Notes: generated from the letters alone by a model not told the origin. A stretch of DNA of 55,677 nt from Oscillospiraceae bacterium (GCA_017439805.1 JAFSIK010000073.1:1-55677), one strand, 5' to 3'; counted from the stretch's first letter, positions 8,702 to 19,057 are shown. A program made the numbers and translations.

Positions 8702-8775
8702 ATGTACTCCTTTTCGGGGGAACCGCGCCGTTTTTTGTATTTTAACATATTCCCCCAAAGATTTACAGCGCATAT

Positions 8776-9720
8776 TCAGATTACACCAAAATCTTTCAGA
8801 TATTTTGTCGAAATTTGAAGCAGAGCCTCAAAATCGGCGTTTTTTTCCTGCTCTATCCAGCGGGCGTTCTCCCAGCGGCGAAACCAGGTCAGCTGGCGCT
8901 TGGCATAGCGGCGGGTGGCCTGCTTCAATGCCGCGGCGCAGTTTTCCGTGGTGTCCTCTCCAAGAACCGCAGGTATCATCTCTTTATAACCTATGGCCTG
9001 CAGAGCCGTGGCAGAGGGCGGCAGCTCCATTTTCAGAAGCTTTTCCGTCTCCTCCATAAGACCCTTTTCAACCATCATATCCACCCGCATGTCAATGCGG
9101 TCGTAGAGTGTCTGACGGTCGGCAAAGGTAAGTATTATGGGCAGGGCGTCGTACCGGGGCGGCATGTCCGCCGTGGCGGCGTTATGGTCGGAAATTGTGG
9201 AGCCCGTAAGCTCCAGCACCTCCAGCGCCCGCACCACTCTTTTTACATTGTTCGGATGAATGGCGGCGGCAGCCTCCGGGTCTTTTCCGGCAAGAACGGC
9301 GTGGAGGGCAAGAGAGCCTTCCTCCCGCGCCATGGCGGTGTATTTTTCGCGTACCGCGGTGTTCTCTCCGCTGGCGCCGAATTGCAGACCCTTTACAAGG
9401 CTTTCAACATACAGTCCGGTGCCGCCGCAGATAATGGGCAGCTTTCCCCGGCGCAGAATGTCATCCACCGCCTGTCCGCCCTGCTCCACAAAGCGGGCGG
9501 CGCTCCAGCTCTCGCCGGGGTCCAGAATGTCTATAAGGTGATGGGGCACGCCCAGAGCTTCCTCCGGCGTGACCTTGGCCGTACCCACGTCAAGTCCACG
9601 GTAGACCTGCATGGAGTCGGCGGACACCACTTCCCCGCCGAAATCCCTTGCCAGACGGGCGGCAAGGGCGGTCTTTCCGGAAGCGGTAGGCCCGCAGATG
9701 CAAACTATCTTTCCCGCCAT
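8776..9720 (-). CDS. miaA: tRNA dimethylallyltransferase
   Basis: A 314-residue enzyme that transfers a dimethylallyl group to N6 of A37 in tRNAs reading UNN codons. The P-loop [11 protein letters not shown] (10-20) opens the protein. [15 protein letters not shown] and [10 protein letters not shown] follow, and [14 protein letters not shown] is the conserved substrate-channel motif. The C-terminal KRQLTWFR motif is also present. It starts 2 nt after the mutL stop and lies in the same transcription unit as miaB, which methylthiolates its product, so the pathway is genetically grouped. Confidence 0.97.
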   Translation of the reverse strand: MAGKIVCICGPTASGKTALAARLARDFGGEVVSADSMQVYRGLDVGTAKVTPEEALGVPHHLIDILDPGESWSAARFVEQGGQAVDDILRRGKLPIICGGTGLYVESLVKGLQFGASGENTAVREKYTAMAREEGSLALHAVLAGKDPEAAAAIHPNNVKRVVRALEVLELTGSTISDHNAATADMPPRYDALPIILTFADRQTLYDRIDMRVDMMVEKGLMEETEKLLKMELPPSATALQAIGYKEMIPAVLGEDTTENCAAALKQATRRYAKRQLTWFRRWENARWIEQEKNADFEALLQISTKYLKDFGVI

Positions 9721-9722
9721 TG

Positions 9723-11591
9723 CTACCTCCCGAAATGCCTGTCCAGAGTGGTCCGCTCCAGACGCATGACGATGGGTCTGCCGTGGGGGCAGTAGCGCAC
9801 ATCGCCCCTGGTAAGTACCTGGCGGATAAGACTTTCCATCTCAGCCCGGTCGGTGATGTCCCCACGCTTGATGGCGGCCTTGCAGGACATGGAGTGGAGT
9901 ATCTCGTCGCGAAGCAGGTCGTATGCGGTGCTTTTGCCGCTTTTGAATTTATGGCATATTTCCTCCAGCAGGGGTTCAACATCACCCACGTCCACACCCT
10001 GAGGCACGGCGCGGATGATTATGGTGCCGCCGCCGAAATCCTCAGCGTCAAAGCCCACATCATTGAGCAGACCAAGATTTTCAATAAGCGCAGAAGCATC
10101 GCTGAAATATATGGTAATGGGACTTATAAGCCGCTGGCTCATAAGCTTTTCGTCCCGTAGGCGGAACTTTTCAAACAAAATGCGCTCGTGGGCGGCGTGC
10201 TTGTCCACTATCAGAAGTCCCTCCGGATATTCAACCAGTATGTAGGTGCCCATAACCTCGCCCACGATACGGATTTCCGTATCCTGCGGCAGGATTCGTT
10301 CCTCTTCAAGCTCCAAATCCGACTGCCTTTCCAGAGGTTCATAAGTAACGGGCACAGCCTGGTCTGTGGTGATGGCGGTCTGGGTGGGATACACGCCTTT
10401 CTCTAATTCCTCCGCCGCGTTTCGGGCAAGGCGCAGGCGTTCGATGTTGTCAAGATATTCCCTGTATTGCTCCACCGTCTGAGGCTGGTGATAATTCTGA
10501 GCCACCATGTCGAAAGGAGTACCGAAATCAAATGCGGCAGCGGTATCCTGCGGAGACGAATAGGTCGGAGCGCTGTCCCGGCTGAAAGTGGGCGGCGCCT
10601 CCCTGCCGCTGACGGCGGAAAGGGCGGCGTGATAGACGGCGCTGAAAATCTCCCTGTCGGAGGCGAATTTCACCTCCGCCTTGGAGGGATGAACATTAAC
10701 ATCCACGGTGGAGGGGCGCACCTTGATGTCCAGCACGCATCCGGGAAAGCGTCCCTTTGCGATAAGGTTTGAATAGCCCTCCTCCAGAGCCGCGGAGAGA
10801 GTGCGGGATCTTATGGGTCTGCCGTTTACGAAGAAATACTGCCAGGTGCGGTTACCACGGCTGGCAATAGGTTTTGTAACGTATCCCGTGACGATTATAT
10901 CCTGAGCGGCGGCCTTTGCCGCCAGCATATTGTTGGAAAAATCCCTGCCAAGAACGGTAAGCACCGTGTCTTTAAGGTCGCCTTTTCCGGAGGTTTTGAA
11001 TATTTGGGCGTCGTCCTTTATGGCGGTCAGACTGATGTCCGGGCGGGAAAGAGCCTGCCGCTGTATCTCGCTCATGCAGGCCGCCGCCTCGGATGCGTCC
11101 TTTTTAAGAAATTTCATTCGCGCGGGGGTATTGTAAAACAGGCCGCGGACAATGATGGTTGTGCCCTCGGGGCATCCCGCCGGGTCGTACTGGGTTACCT
11201 CGCCGGCGTCTACGGATATGGCGGTACCCTCAATTTCACCCTTTTGACGGGTGAGCATCTGCACCCGGCTGACGGCGCCGATTGCCGCCAGAGCCTCGCC
11301 GCGGAAACCTCTGGTGCCGATGGCTTCAAGGTCCGCTTCGGAGGATATTTTGCTGGTGGCATGGCGCATAAAGGCGGTGCGGGCGTCGTTTCTGCTCATA
11401 CCCTTGCCGTTGTCGGTAACCCGGATATAGGTAAGTCCGCCGTGCTTTATCTCCACGGTGATTTCGGTCGCACCCGCGTCAATGGCGTTTTCGCACAGTT
11501 CCTTTACGATGCTGGCGGGACGTTCAACCACCTCGCCCGCCGCTATTAAGTTGGCTACCTGCGGGTCAAGCCGCCGGATAATATCAGCCAT
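9723..11591 (-). CDS. mutL: DNA mismatch-repair endonuclease MutL
   Basis: A 622-residue mismatch-repair protein: an N-terminal GHKL ATPase (NAIDAGATEITVEI, DNGKGM, TRGFRGEALAAIG in the first ~110 residues), a Pro/Ser-rich linker, and a C-terminal dimerisation/endonuclease domain. The endonuclease motif reads DKHAAHERILFE, matching DQHAx2Ex4E with Lys for Gln. CPHGRPI near the C-terminus completes the metal site. It is therefore expected to nick DNA itself, as in bacteria lacking MutH. ATG 11591 has AAGGAG upstream; the longer frame to 11669 runs into the CPBP gene. Confidence 0.97.
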   Translation of the reverse strand: MADIIRRLDPQVANLIAAGEVVERPASIVKELCENAIDAGATEITVEIKHGGLTYIRVTDNGKGMSRNDARTAFMRHATSKISSEADLEAIGTRGFRGEALAAIGAVSRVQMLTRQKGEIEGTAISVDAGEVTQYDPAGCPEGTTIIVRGLFYNTPARMKFLKKDASEAAACMSEIQRQALSRPDISLTAIKDDAQIFKTSGKGDLKDTVLTVLGRDFSNNMLAAKAAAQDIIVTGYVTKPIASRGNRTWQYFFVNGRPIRSRTLSAALEEGYSNLIAKGRFPGCVLDIKVRPSTVDVNVHPSKAEVKFASDREIFSAVYHAALSAVSGREAPPTFSRDSAPTYSSPQDTAAAFDFGTPFDMVAQNYHQPQTVEQYREYLDNIERLRLARNAAEELEKGVYPTQTAITTDQAVPVTYEPLERQSDLELEEERILPQDTEIRIVGEVMGTYILVEYPEGLLIVDKHAAHERILFEKFRLRDEKLMSQRLISPITIYFSDASALIENLGLLNDVGFDAEDFGGGTIIIRAVPQGVDVGDVEPLLEEICHKFKSGKSTAYDLLRDEILHSMSCKAAIKRGDITDRAEMESLIRQVLTRGDVRYCPHGRPIVMRLERTTLDRHFGR

Positions 11592-11602
11592 TTTCTTCTC
11601 CT

Positions 11603-12343
11603 TTACATCAGACCGATGGTGCCTATGGAAATAATGTTTATTATCATATGCAGGAATATGCACGTCCACACGCTGCCGCTTCGCTCATACACCACGGCCA
11701 TGCCCACGCTGTGGGGTATATAGGCAAGAACATGGATGAGCAGTTTTGGGTCGCCGTACATAAAGGCAAACTGCACCACGTGTATGGCTCCGAAGAAAAA
11801 CCAGTTTACAATATGGGCAACGATTTTATTGCGCCGGGCTATGCTGCCGTAAACGGTGCTGCGGTATATGACCTCTTCCACCAGCGGGCCGAGCATACAG
11901 GCCGACGCGATAAGCGCCTGCCGGTTTGTGTCGTACATTTCGTAGATGGCGTTCTGGTTGGGGTTTGCGGTAACGTCCACTCCGGCGATGACAAGGATGA
12001 GATTTACCACAAGGCTCATTGCGTAAATCGCCGCGTAGCCTACAATGCCCGTAATTATGCAGCGGCCAAGATTTTTGCCGAACATGCGAAGCTCTCTGGC
12101 AAGGTGCCGGCGGAAAATTATCACGCAGGCTATAAAGCAGATGAAGTAGGGCAGGACGAAAAGAATTTTTTCTCCGATGCTGCTGCCGAAAAGTTTTTCC
12201 CACAGCAGGGAAATTCCCTCCGCCACATAGGCCATGACAGCCGTATAAACGACCATCATTATCCATCCGCCCACAATTTCGCCCCGTTTAAGGCGTGGCC
12301 CCGGCTCCTGCACAAGAGGAGTCCTCATAGGAGATTCACTCAT
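11603..12343 (-). CDS. CPBP-family intramembrane metalloprotease
   Basis: A 246-residue polytopic membrane protein of the CPBP (CAAX protease and bacteriocin-processing, Abi) family. It carries the three diagnostic motifs: EEVIYR, FFFGAIH and HMIIN, supplying the glutamates and histidines of the putative zinc site. Six or so hydrophobic segments are visible. Family members cleave prenylated or bacteriocin-type peptides or confer immunity; the target here is unknown. ATG 12343 overlaps the end of mutS by 8 bp and has AAGGAG upstream. Its insertion between mutS and mutL is unusual and looks like a neutral or operon-hitchhiking gene rather than a repair factor. Confidence 0.88.
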   Translation of the reverse strand: MSESPMRTPLVQEPGPRLKRGEIVGGWIMMVVYTAVMAYVAEGISLLWEKLFGSSIGEKILFVLPYFICFIACVIIFRRHLARELRMFGKNLGRCIITGIVGYAAIYAMSLVVNLILVIAGVDVTANPNQNAIYEMYDTNRQALIASACMLGPLVEEVIYRSTVYGSIARRNKIVAHIVNWFFFGAIHVVQFAFMYGDPKLLIHVLAYIPHSVGMAVVYERSGSVWTCIFLHMIINIISIGTIGLM

Positions 12344-14945
12344 TTTCAAGCTCCTTTTTAAGCTCGTACAGTATGCCAAGCGCCTCCAGCGGAGTAAGGG
12401 TGTCGGGCTGCAGCGCCCGCAGACGGTCAAGAGCCTTGCTGCCGGCCATGTCGGTGAGGGTGAACTGGTCGTCGGGCTCATCCCTGCGCTGTGCGGGAAC
12501 GGGAGCGCCAACGCCGGACTCCAGCTCGCCCAGAAGCACACGGGCGCGCTTTATAACGCTCTTGGGCAGGCCGGCCAGACCCGCAACCTCAATGCCGTAG
12601 CTCCGGTCCGCTCCGCCGGGGACGATTTTGCGCAGGAAAATTACGTCGTCGCCCCGCTTTTTCACGGCGATGTTGTAATTTTTCACCCCGTCCATCATCT
12701 GTTCAAGAGCCGTCAGCTCGTGATAGTGGGTGGCAAAAAGAGTACGCGCACCCAGCTTTTTGGGGTCGGCGGCGTGCTCCAGCACGGCACGGGCGATTGC
12801 CATACCGTCAAAGGTGGAGGTGCCTCGGCCGATTTCGTCAAGAATCAGCAGGCTGCGCTCCGTGGCGTTTTTCAAAATGTCGGAGACCTCCGTCATTTCC
12901 ACCATGAAAGTGGAGCGTCCTCCCGCAAGGTCGTCGGAGGCGCCCACGCGGGTGAATATGCGGTCGGCAACGCCGATGCGGGCGCGGCTGGCAGGGACAA
13001 AGGAACCTGCCTGAGCCATAAGGGTAATAAGAGCCACCTGGCGCATATAGGTGCTTTTACCCGCCATGTTGGGACCGGTGATAACCTGGACCCGGCTGGA
13101 AGAAATGCTGATGGAGGTGTTGTTGGGAACGAAGAAGCTGTCGGTGAGCATACGCTCAACCACCGGGTGACGTCCGTCACGTATTTCAAGCACGTCGGAA
13201 TTGTCCACCTGGGGGCGGCAGTAGCCGTAATCCGCCGCGGCGGTGGCAAAGCTGACCGCAGCGTCCAGAGCGGCAACTGCGGCGGCGGCACGCTGAATGC
13301 GCTCCACCTGGGATGCCACTTTGGCGCGGATATCGGTATAAATTTCGTATTCAAGAGCCCTTACACGCTCTTCGGCGGTAAGGATGGAGCTTTCCATTTC
13401 CTTAAGCTCCTGGGTTATGTAGCGCTCGCAATTTACAAGAGTCTGCTTACGGATATAGTCCTCGGGAGCAACATCGCCGCTGGCCTTGGAAATCTCGATG
13501 TAGTAGCCGAAAACCTTGTTGTAGCCAATCTTCAGCTTTTTGATGCCGGTACGCTCGCGCTCGCGCTCCTCAAGGGCGGCGACCATTCCCCTGCCGCCTT
13601 TCATAAGGCTGCGGAGTCTGTCCACCTCGGGGCTGTATCCGTCGCGGATAAAGCCGCCCTCCCGCAGGGAAAAGGGCGGATTGTCGCACACGGCGTCGTC
13701 GATAAGCCGGCGCACATCGGCAAGCTCATCGAGGTTTACATAAATATTTTTAACTCCTCCGGATGCCAGAGGTGCAAGAAGGCTTCTCAGTGCAGGTATC
13801 TGGGCACCGGAGGCGGAGAGGGCAACAAGGTCGCGGCAGTTGGCGCTGCCGTATACCACACGGGCAATCAGACGCTCCATGTCCCCTATTTTTTTCAGAC
13901 AGTCACGCACCTCAAGGCGGACAAGCTGATTGTTTTTCAGTTCCTCCACCATATCAAGGCGGCGGTTTATGTCAGCAGGGTCAACAAGGGGTTTTTCAAT
14001 CCAGCTGCGCATAAGGCGGCTGCCCATGGGGGTGAAAGTATTGTCCAGAACGGAGAGCAGAGTACCCTTTTTCTCCCGGGTGCGCAGATTTTCACAAAGC
14101 TCCAGATTCCGCCTGGCAGTAAGGTCCAGGTGCATAAAGCGGGTCTCGTCACGGTATTTGATTTCACGGATATGGCCAAGGTCGGTTTTCTGGGTTTCCT
14201 CAAGATAACCCAGCAGGGCGCCGGCAGCCATAATAACCGCACGGCTGGAGGGCAGTCCGGCGGCAGCGGCAGTATCCGCCCCGCAGCGGCTCTTTACCGC
14301 AGCCACGCAGGAGGTGTATTCGTATCGCCAGTCATCCCCCTGCTCGCACAGGCAGTTAAGCTGGCGCAGCACGGTGCCTATCTCTCTGTCGCAGGCGCTG
14401 GCGCTGTCCAGCATTACCTCACGGGGGGCATATGTGCCAAGGTCGGAGGCCATTCTGGAGGAGGCCTCTTCGCCGGTGTAGTAGGTTACATAAAACTCTC
14501 CGGTAGACAGGTCGCAGAAAGCGCCGCCGGTCTCTCCGTCGGCGGTGCAGACGGAGGCGATGAAGTTATTTTTGCCGTCTTCCAGCATGGATGCGTCGAT
14601 AACTGCGCCGGGGGTAACCACGCGGATAACGTCGCGCTTTACAATACCCTTGGCCTGGGAGGGATCCTCCAGCTGCTCGCAGACGGCAACCTTGTAACCC
14701 TTGGAAATAAGGCGGGCGATATAACCCTCCACACTGTGGTAGGGTACGCCGCACATGGGCATCTTTTCTTCGTCGGATTTATTTTTGTCACGGCTGGTCA
14801 AGGCAATATCAAGCTCACGGGACGCGACTTTCGCGTCCTCGCCGAACATCTCGTAAAAATCGCCCATGCGGAAAAACAGCAGGCTGTCGCTCTGCCGGGA
14901 TTTTATGTCCATATATTGCTTCATTGCAGGGGTAAGTTCCGCCAT
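12336..14945 (-). CDS. mutS: DNA mismatch-recognition ATPase MutS
   Basis: An 869-residue mismatch sensor. The mismatch-wedging FYE motif is in FFRMGDFYEMF near residues 24-34. Connector, lever and clamp domains follow. The C-terminal ABC ATPase has Walker A GPNMAGKST, the signature region DDLAGGRSTFMVEM and Walker B LLILDEIGRGTSTFDG. It is full length for MutS1. Its ATG overlaps the miaB stop by one base (TAATG), so the genes are translationally coupled. Together with the downstream endonuclease-type mutL it forms a MutH-independent repair pair. Confidence 0.98.
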   Translation of the reverse strand: MAELTPAMKQYMDIKSRQSDSLLFFRMGDFYEMFGEDAKVASRELDIALTSRDKNKSDEEKMPMCGVPYHSVEGYIARLISKGYKVAVCEQLEDPSQAKGIVKRDVIRVVTPGAVIDASMLEDGKNNFIASVCTADGETGGAFCDLSTGEFYVTYYTGEEASSRMASDLGTYAPREVMLDSASACDREIGTVLRQLNCLCEQGDDWRYEYTSCVAAVKSRCGADTAAAAGLPSSRAVIMAAGALLGYLEETQKTDLGHIREIKYRDETRFMHLDLTARRNLELCENLRTREKKGTLLSVLDNTFTPMGSRLMRSWIEKPLVDPADINRRLDMVEELKNNQLVRLEVRDCLKKIGDMERLIARVVYGSANCRDLVALSASGAQIPALRSLLAPLASGGVKNIYVNLDELADVRRLIDDAVCDNPPFSLREGGFIRDGYSPEVDRLRSLMKGGRGMVAALEERERERTGIKKLKIGYNKVFGYYIEISKASGDVAPEDYIRKQTLVNCERYITQELKEMESSILTAEERVRALEYEIYTDIRAKVASQVERIQRAAAAVAALDAAVSFATAAADYGYCRPQVDNSDVLEIRDGRHPVVERMLTDSFFVPNNTSISISSSRVQVITGPNMAGKSTYMRQVALITLMAQAGSFVPASRARIGVADRIFTRVGASDDLAGGRSTFMVEMTEVSDILKNATERSLLILDEIGRGTSTFDGMAIARAVLEHAADPKKLGARTLFATHYHELTALEQMMDGVKNYNIAVKKRGDDVIFLRKIVPGGADRSYGIEVAGLAGLPKSVIKRARVLLGELESGVGAPVPAQRRDEPDDQFTLTDMAGSKALDRLRALQPDTLTPLEALGILYELKKELENE

Positions 14946-16381
14946 TATTTCACTTCCGTTTCCTCAGTAACTTCACCCATCAGCGACCAGGTGGTGCTGC
15001 CGGTGATGCGGGCGTTTACGTACTTTCCGATAAGGGACTTGTCCCCCTTGAGGTGCACCAGCCTGCCGGAGGCGGTGCGGGAGCTGAGGTTATAATCCTG
15101 TCCGCCGGTCTGGTTTTCACCGTCCACCAGCACCCGGTAGGTTTTCCCCACCATTTCGCCGTGGAGCCGGGCGGAAATGGAGTTCTGCATATCCAGAAGC
15201 CGGTCGAAGCGGCGCTGCTTGACCTCTCTGGGAGTGTTGTCCTCCATGGAATATGCCGGCGTACCGGAGCGGGGAGAGAAAATGAATGTAAAAAGGGCGT
15301 GGAACCCAACCTCTTCGATAAGAGTCAGGGTTTCCTCAAAATCCTCCTCGGTTTCGCCGGGAAAACCAACGATAACGTCGCTGGTGAGGGTCAGACCGGG
15401 GATGTATTTCCGGGCAAGGCGCACTTTTTCAATATACTGCTCTCTTGTATAGCCACGGTTCATATCCTTCAGAATCCGGCTTGAACCGGACTGGAAGGGC
15501 AGGTGCAGGTGGGGCGCCGCCTTTTTGCACTCAGCCATGGCGGCGAAGAGTTCTTCCCCCGCGTCCTTGGGATGGCTGGTCATAAAATGCACCAGAAAAT
15601 CCCCGTCGATTTTATCAACCTGCCGCAGCAGCTTTGCAAAATCCGTACCGCAGTCAAGATCCCTGCCGTAGGAGTTTACATTCTGACCCAGCAGGGTGAT
15701 ATCCTTGCAGCCGGCGGCGGCAAGGGAGGCAATTTCGGCTAAAATATCCTCCGGCAGGCGGGAGCGTTCCCGTCCGCGGACGTAGGGCACCACGCAGTAG
15801 GAGCAGAAATTATTGCAGCCGTACATTACGGACACCCAGGATTTTATATCGCTGTCACGGAGACGGGATATGCCTTCGGCAACGAAGCCGTCGCTGGCCT
15901 CCACGGCGAAAACACGCTTTTTGCCGATAAGGCGACGGTGCAGCAGTTCCGGAAAACGCCACAGTGCGTGAGGGCCGAACACCATATCCACGTAGGGATA
16001 GCTCTTTTTCATTTTTTCCGCGGCGCTTTCGTGCTGTGCCATACAGCCGCACACGGCGATAACGGTGCCGGGGCGGTTCTTTTTTTCGTACCCGAAGGCG
16101 CCGATATTGCCGAAAACGCGGGTCTCCGCGTGCTCGCGTATGGCACAGGTGTTGAGCACGATGATATTGGCCTGAGAGCCGTCCTTCACCAGCGTGCAGC
16201 CCATATCGGAAAGCATGCCCCGCAGAAGCTCGCTGTCCGATTCGTTCTGCTGGCAGCCGTAAGTTTCAACATAGGCCGTGGGCGTACCGAAGCGCTCACG
16301 CAGCAGTACCGAGGCCTCGTGGGCGTAGTCCCGCTGGGCGGCAAGCTGCTGTTCGGTGACTCGTTTGGTGTTGTATGCCAA
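14945..16381 (-). CDS. miaB: tRNA methylthiotransferase MiaB
   Basis: A 478-residue radical-SAM methylthiotransferase converting i6A37 to ms2i6A37 in tRNA. The N-terminal UPF0004 domain carries CYGCQQNESDSE plus two further cysteines (NTCAIREHAE, CGCMAQ) for one cluster. The radical-SAM domain has CNNFCSYC (CxxxCxxC) for the second, and a TRAM domain is at the C-terminus. The N-terminal ~55 residues before the first cluster are longer than in E. coli. The start is TTG at 16381 with GGAGG 8 nt upstream and no competing ATG. It is the first gene of the minus-strand run; a plausible -10 TAAAAT with upstream TG lies near 16425. Confidence 0.96.
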   Translation of the reverse strand: MAYNTKRVTEQQLAAQRDYAHEASVLLRERFGTPTAYVETYGCQQNESDSELLRGMLSDMGCTLVKDGSQANIIVLNTCAIREHAETRVFGNIGAFGYEKKNRPGTVIAVCGCMAQHESAAEKMKKSYPYVDMVFGPHALWRFPELLHRRLIGKKRVFAVEASDGFVAEGISRLRDSDIKSWVSVMYGCNNFCSYCVVPYVRGRERSRLPEDILAEIASLAAAGCKDITLLGQNVNSYGRDLDCGTDFAKLLRQVDKIDGDFLVHFMTSHPKDAGEELFAAMAECKKAAPHLHLPFQSGSSRILKDMNRGYTREQYIEKVRLARKYIPGLTLTSDVIVGFPGETEEDFEETLTLIEEVGFHALFTFIFSPRSGTPAYSMEDNTPREVKQRRFDRLLDMQNSISARLHGEMVGKTYRVLVDGENQTGGQDYNLSSRTASGRLVHLKGDKSLIGKYVNARITGSTTWSLMGEVTEETEVK

Positions 16382-16497
16382 GGGTATTCCTCCAAAACTG
16401 CGAAATTATCGTAATGATTTATTTTATCACAGGGCGGCAGAAAAATAAAGGAGTATTTCACACGCACGCGCGTGTATGCGCGTCTTTTATTTAATTC

Positions 16498-16526
16498 TTG
16501 AAATACATGGTAACTTCTGGTATACT
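16498..16526 (+). promoter_or_regulatory. Sigma-A promoter of the gdpP operon
   Basis: TTGAAA (16498-16503), a 17-bp spacer and TATACT (16521-16526) sit just upstream of gdpP, predicting a start near 16533. The divergent spacer with miaB also holds an alternating GC stretch around 16460-16483 with short overlapping inverted repeats. Confidence 0.75.
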
Positions 16527-16571
16527 TGTTCTGTTATTCTGGAGTATTATCGCCTTAGGAGGATGATCCCT

Positions 16572-18560
16572 TTGAATAAACCCAAGCGCCAACTGAAAAA
16601 GCCGGAGGTCAGTGTCATCGTTTTCGTGGTGCTGCTGGCCGCCTGCGCCGTGGCGTCTCTCATACTCAGGCACTGGATCGTGGCTGTGGTGGAATTTGCC
16701 GTGGCAGTGCTGATGCTGCTGGCTTTCGCGGTGTTCAATCTTTCCGTGAAGATACGCACCGGCAGGATAATGTCCACCGTGGCAAAGACCATGTCCTTCC
16801 CCGACGGCGAGGCTTTGACGCGCTTCCCTCTGCCCATGTGCGTGACGGAACTTGGCGGCGACAGGGTTCTGTGGGCAAACCAGAGCTTCATTGACCTGCT
16901 GGGCGGCAGGGACGACGCCTACAAAAAGGGTCTGGGCGCTCAGGCCAGAGGATTTTCCACCCGCTGGCTGCTGGACGGCAAGAGTGAAAGCCCCGGCTAC
17001 GTGGAGCTGGAGGGCCGCATTTACACCGTTTACGGCACCGCTCTGAAAACCCAGAGAGGCAGTCTGGCCGTTACCTACTGGTTTGACGTTTCCACCTATG
17101 CTCACGTTATGGAGCAGTACCGTCTGTGCCAGCCCAACGTGGCTATAATTCTGGTGGACAACTATGATGAGCTGACCAAAAACGTCAGCGACAACATGAA
17201 AATAACCATGCGCGGCGCCATTGATGACCGCATCAACACCTGGGCCTCCGCCACAGAGGGTCTGGTATACCGTACCGACCGCGACCGCTATGTCTTCATT
17301 TTTGAGGAAAGATACCTCAAGAGCATTGAAGAGGGCAAATTCTCCATCATGGAGTCCGTCCGCGACGTGGCAAGCCCCGGCGGCATCACCGCCACCCTCA
17401 GCATCGGCGTGGGTCATCACGGCGGCAGTTTCAGGGAAAACTATCAGTACGCAATGCTCAGCCTTGATATGGCCATCTCCCGTGGCGGCGACCAGGCTGT
17501 AATCCGCGATGACAAGGATTTTACCTTCTACGGCGGTCACAGCCGCGAGGTGGAAAAGCACACCAAGGTAAAAAGCCGCGTTATGGCCAGCGCCCTGGGT
17601 GAGCTTTTAAACGACACCTCCTCCGTGTTCATAATGGGACACAAGAGGGCCGACATCGACTGCATCGGCGCCGCTGCCGGCGTTTGCTGCATCGCGCGCA
17701 AAAAGGGCAAAAAGGCTTACATTGTCATGGATCAGGACGTGGCTGCCACCCGCAGCATAATTGACAGTCTGCGCAATCTGCCGGATTATCACGGCGTTTT
17801 TATCACTCCCCAGGAAGTTTCCATGCTGTGCGATCTGCACTCCCTGCTGGTGGTTGTGGATACCAACAGGCCCGACCAGACTCTGGTGCCAGACCTGCTG
17901 GGCGCTTTCGCCCGCATCGCCGTTATCGACCACCACAGGCGGGCGGCAGACTACATCGACAAGGTATCCCTGAATTTCCACGAGCCTTACGCCTCCTCCG
18001 CTTCGGAGCTTGTGACGGAGCTGCTGGAATATACCATCGATACTTCCGATATCCTGCCTGCCGAGGCAAACGCCCTGCTTGCAGGCATCGTGCTGGACAC
18101 CAAGAACTTCAACGTCCGCACCGGCAGCCGTACCTTTGACGCGGCGGCCTTCCTGCGCCGCAGCGGCGCGGACACCATCGAGGTCAAAAAGATGTTCCAG
18201 AACGATCTGACCTCCACCATCGAAAAATACGACGTCATCCGCAGCGCAAAGCTCTATCGGGAGGACATCGCCATCGCCCGGGTAAACAAAACCATCACCC
18301 GTGTGCTGGCGGCCCAGGCGGCGGACGATCTGCTGAGCATTTCCGGCATTCTGTGCTCCTTCGTCATTTACCCCGACGGCGAGGAGGTAATAATCTCTGC
18401 CAGAAGCATCGGCGACGTGAACGTGCAGGTGGTGCTTGAAAAGCTGGGAGGCGGCGGAAACACCGCCACCGCCGGCGCACAGATCAAAAACAAGACCACC
18501 GATGAGGTGGTGGTGGCTCTGGCCAGGGCGATTGACATGTTCCTGGACGAGGGCAAATAA
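16572..18560 (+). CDS. gdpP: Cyclic-di-AMP phosphodiesterase GdpP
   Basis: A 662-residue membrane phosphodiesterase that hydrolyses c-di-AMP. Two membrane helices (about 12-58) precede a PAS-like domain, a degenerate GGDEF domain and a DHH/DHHA1 catalytic module. Metal-binding residues lie in GHKRADIDC (about 354-362), VVDTN (about 429) and DHHRR (about 453), with GGGGN of DHHA1 near 627. I choose TTG 16572 because AGGAGG (16557-16562) is 9 nt away; the ATG at 16563 directly abuts that site and is too close. It leads the gdpP-rplI-dnaB operon typical of Firmicutes. Confidence 0.95.
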   Translation: MNKPKRQLKKPEVSVIVFVVLLAACAVASLILRHWIVAVVEFAVAVLMLLAFAVFNLSVKIRTGRIMSTVAKTMSFPDGEALTRFPLPMCVTELGGDRVLWANQSFIDLLGGRDDAYKKGLGAQARGFSTRWLLDGKSESPGYVELEGRIYTVYGTALKTQRGSLAVTYWFDVSTYAHVMEQYRLCQPNVAIILVDNYDELTKNVSDNMKITMRGAIDDRINTWASATEGLVYRTDRDRYVFIFEERYLKSIEEGKFSIMESVRDVASPGGITATLSIGVGHHGGSFRENYQYAMLSLDMAISRGGDQAVIRDDKDFTFYGGHSREVEKHTKVKSRVMASALGELLNDTSSVFIMGHKRADIDCIGAAAGVCCIARKKGKKAYIVMDQDVAATRSIIDSLRNLPDYHGVFITPQEVSMLCDLHSLLVVVDTNRPDQTLVPDLLGAFARIAVIDHHRRAADYIDKVSLNFHEPYASSASELVTELLEYTIDTSDILPAEANALLAGIVLDTKNFNVRTGSRTFDAAAFLRRSGADTIEVKKMFQNDLTSTIEKYDVIRSAKLYREDIAIARVNKTITRVLAAQAADDLLSISGILCSFVIYPDGEEVIISARSIGDVNVQVVLEKLGGGGNTATAGAQIKNKTTDEVVVALARAIDMFLDEGK

Positions 18561-18586
18561 ATCCATAGCTATTGGAGGACAATATC

Positions 18587-19033
18587 ATGAAACTTATTCT
18601 CAACCAGGACGTTAAGGGTCTGGGCAAGAAGGGCGAAATCAAGGAAGTTGCCGACGGTTACGCCAGAAACTTCCTGCTGCCCAAAAAGATGGCTGTTGAA
18701 GCCACCTCCGACAACCTTAACGCCGCCAAGATAAAGGAAAAGGCACGTCTGCATCAGCTGGCCGAGGACAAGGCCGCCGCCGAGGCTCTGGCCGTAAAGC
18801 TGGAGAGCTGCGTTGCCAAGGTCCGCGCAAAGGCCGGCGCCAGCGGCAAGCTTTTCGGCGCTGTCACCAGCGACGAGATCGCCGCCGCTTTCAAGGAACA
18901 GTTCAATATCGAGCTGGACAAGAAAAAAATCCGTCAGGACGAGCCCATCAAGCAGTTTGGCTCCTACGACCTGAAGGCAAAGCTGGGCAGCGAGGTATCC
19001 GCCACCCTGCACATTGTTGTTATCGAAGAATAA
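18587..19033 (+). CDS. rplI: 50S ribosomal protein L9
   Basis: A 148-residue ribosomal protein with the usual two globular domains joined by a long helix. [33 protein letters not shown] is the highly conserved 23S-binding N-domain. ATG 18587 lies 8 nt after GGAGGA. It sits 26 nt after gdpP and 24 nt before dnaB, a long-conserved neighbourhood. Confidence 0.98.
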   Translation: MKLILNQDVKGLGKKGEIKEVADGYARNFLLPKKMAVEATSDNLNAAKIKEKARLHQLAEDKAAAEALAVKLESCVAKVRAKAGASGKLFGAVTSDEIAAAFKEQFNIELDKKKIRQDEPIKQFGSYDLKAKLGSEVSATLHIVVIEE

Positions 19034-19057
19034 ATTCTATCGCAAAGGAGAATCGTC

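Noticed and set aside
12720..15095. 791-codon open frame antisense to mutS and miaB
   Set aside because: No motif and no ribosome-binding site; mutS on the other strand is complete and conserved.
16460..16483. Overlapping ACGCGC/GCGCGT repeats as a terminator of the miaB region
   Set aside because: The repeats lie upstream of both divergent genes, so no transcript needs terminating there; probably chance in an alternating GC stretch.
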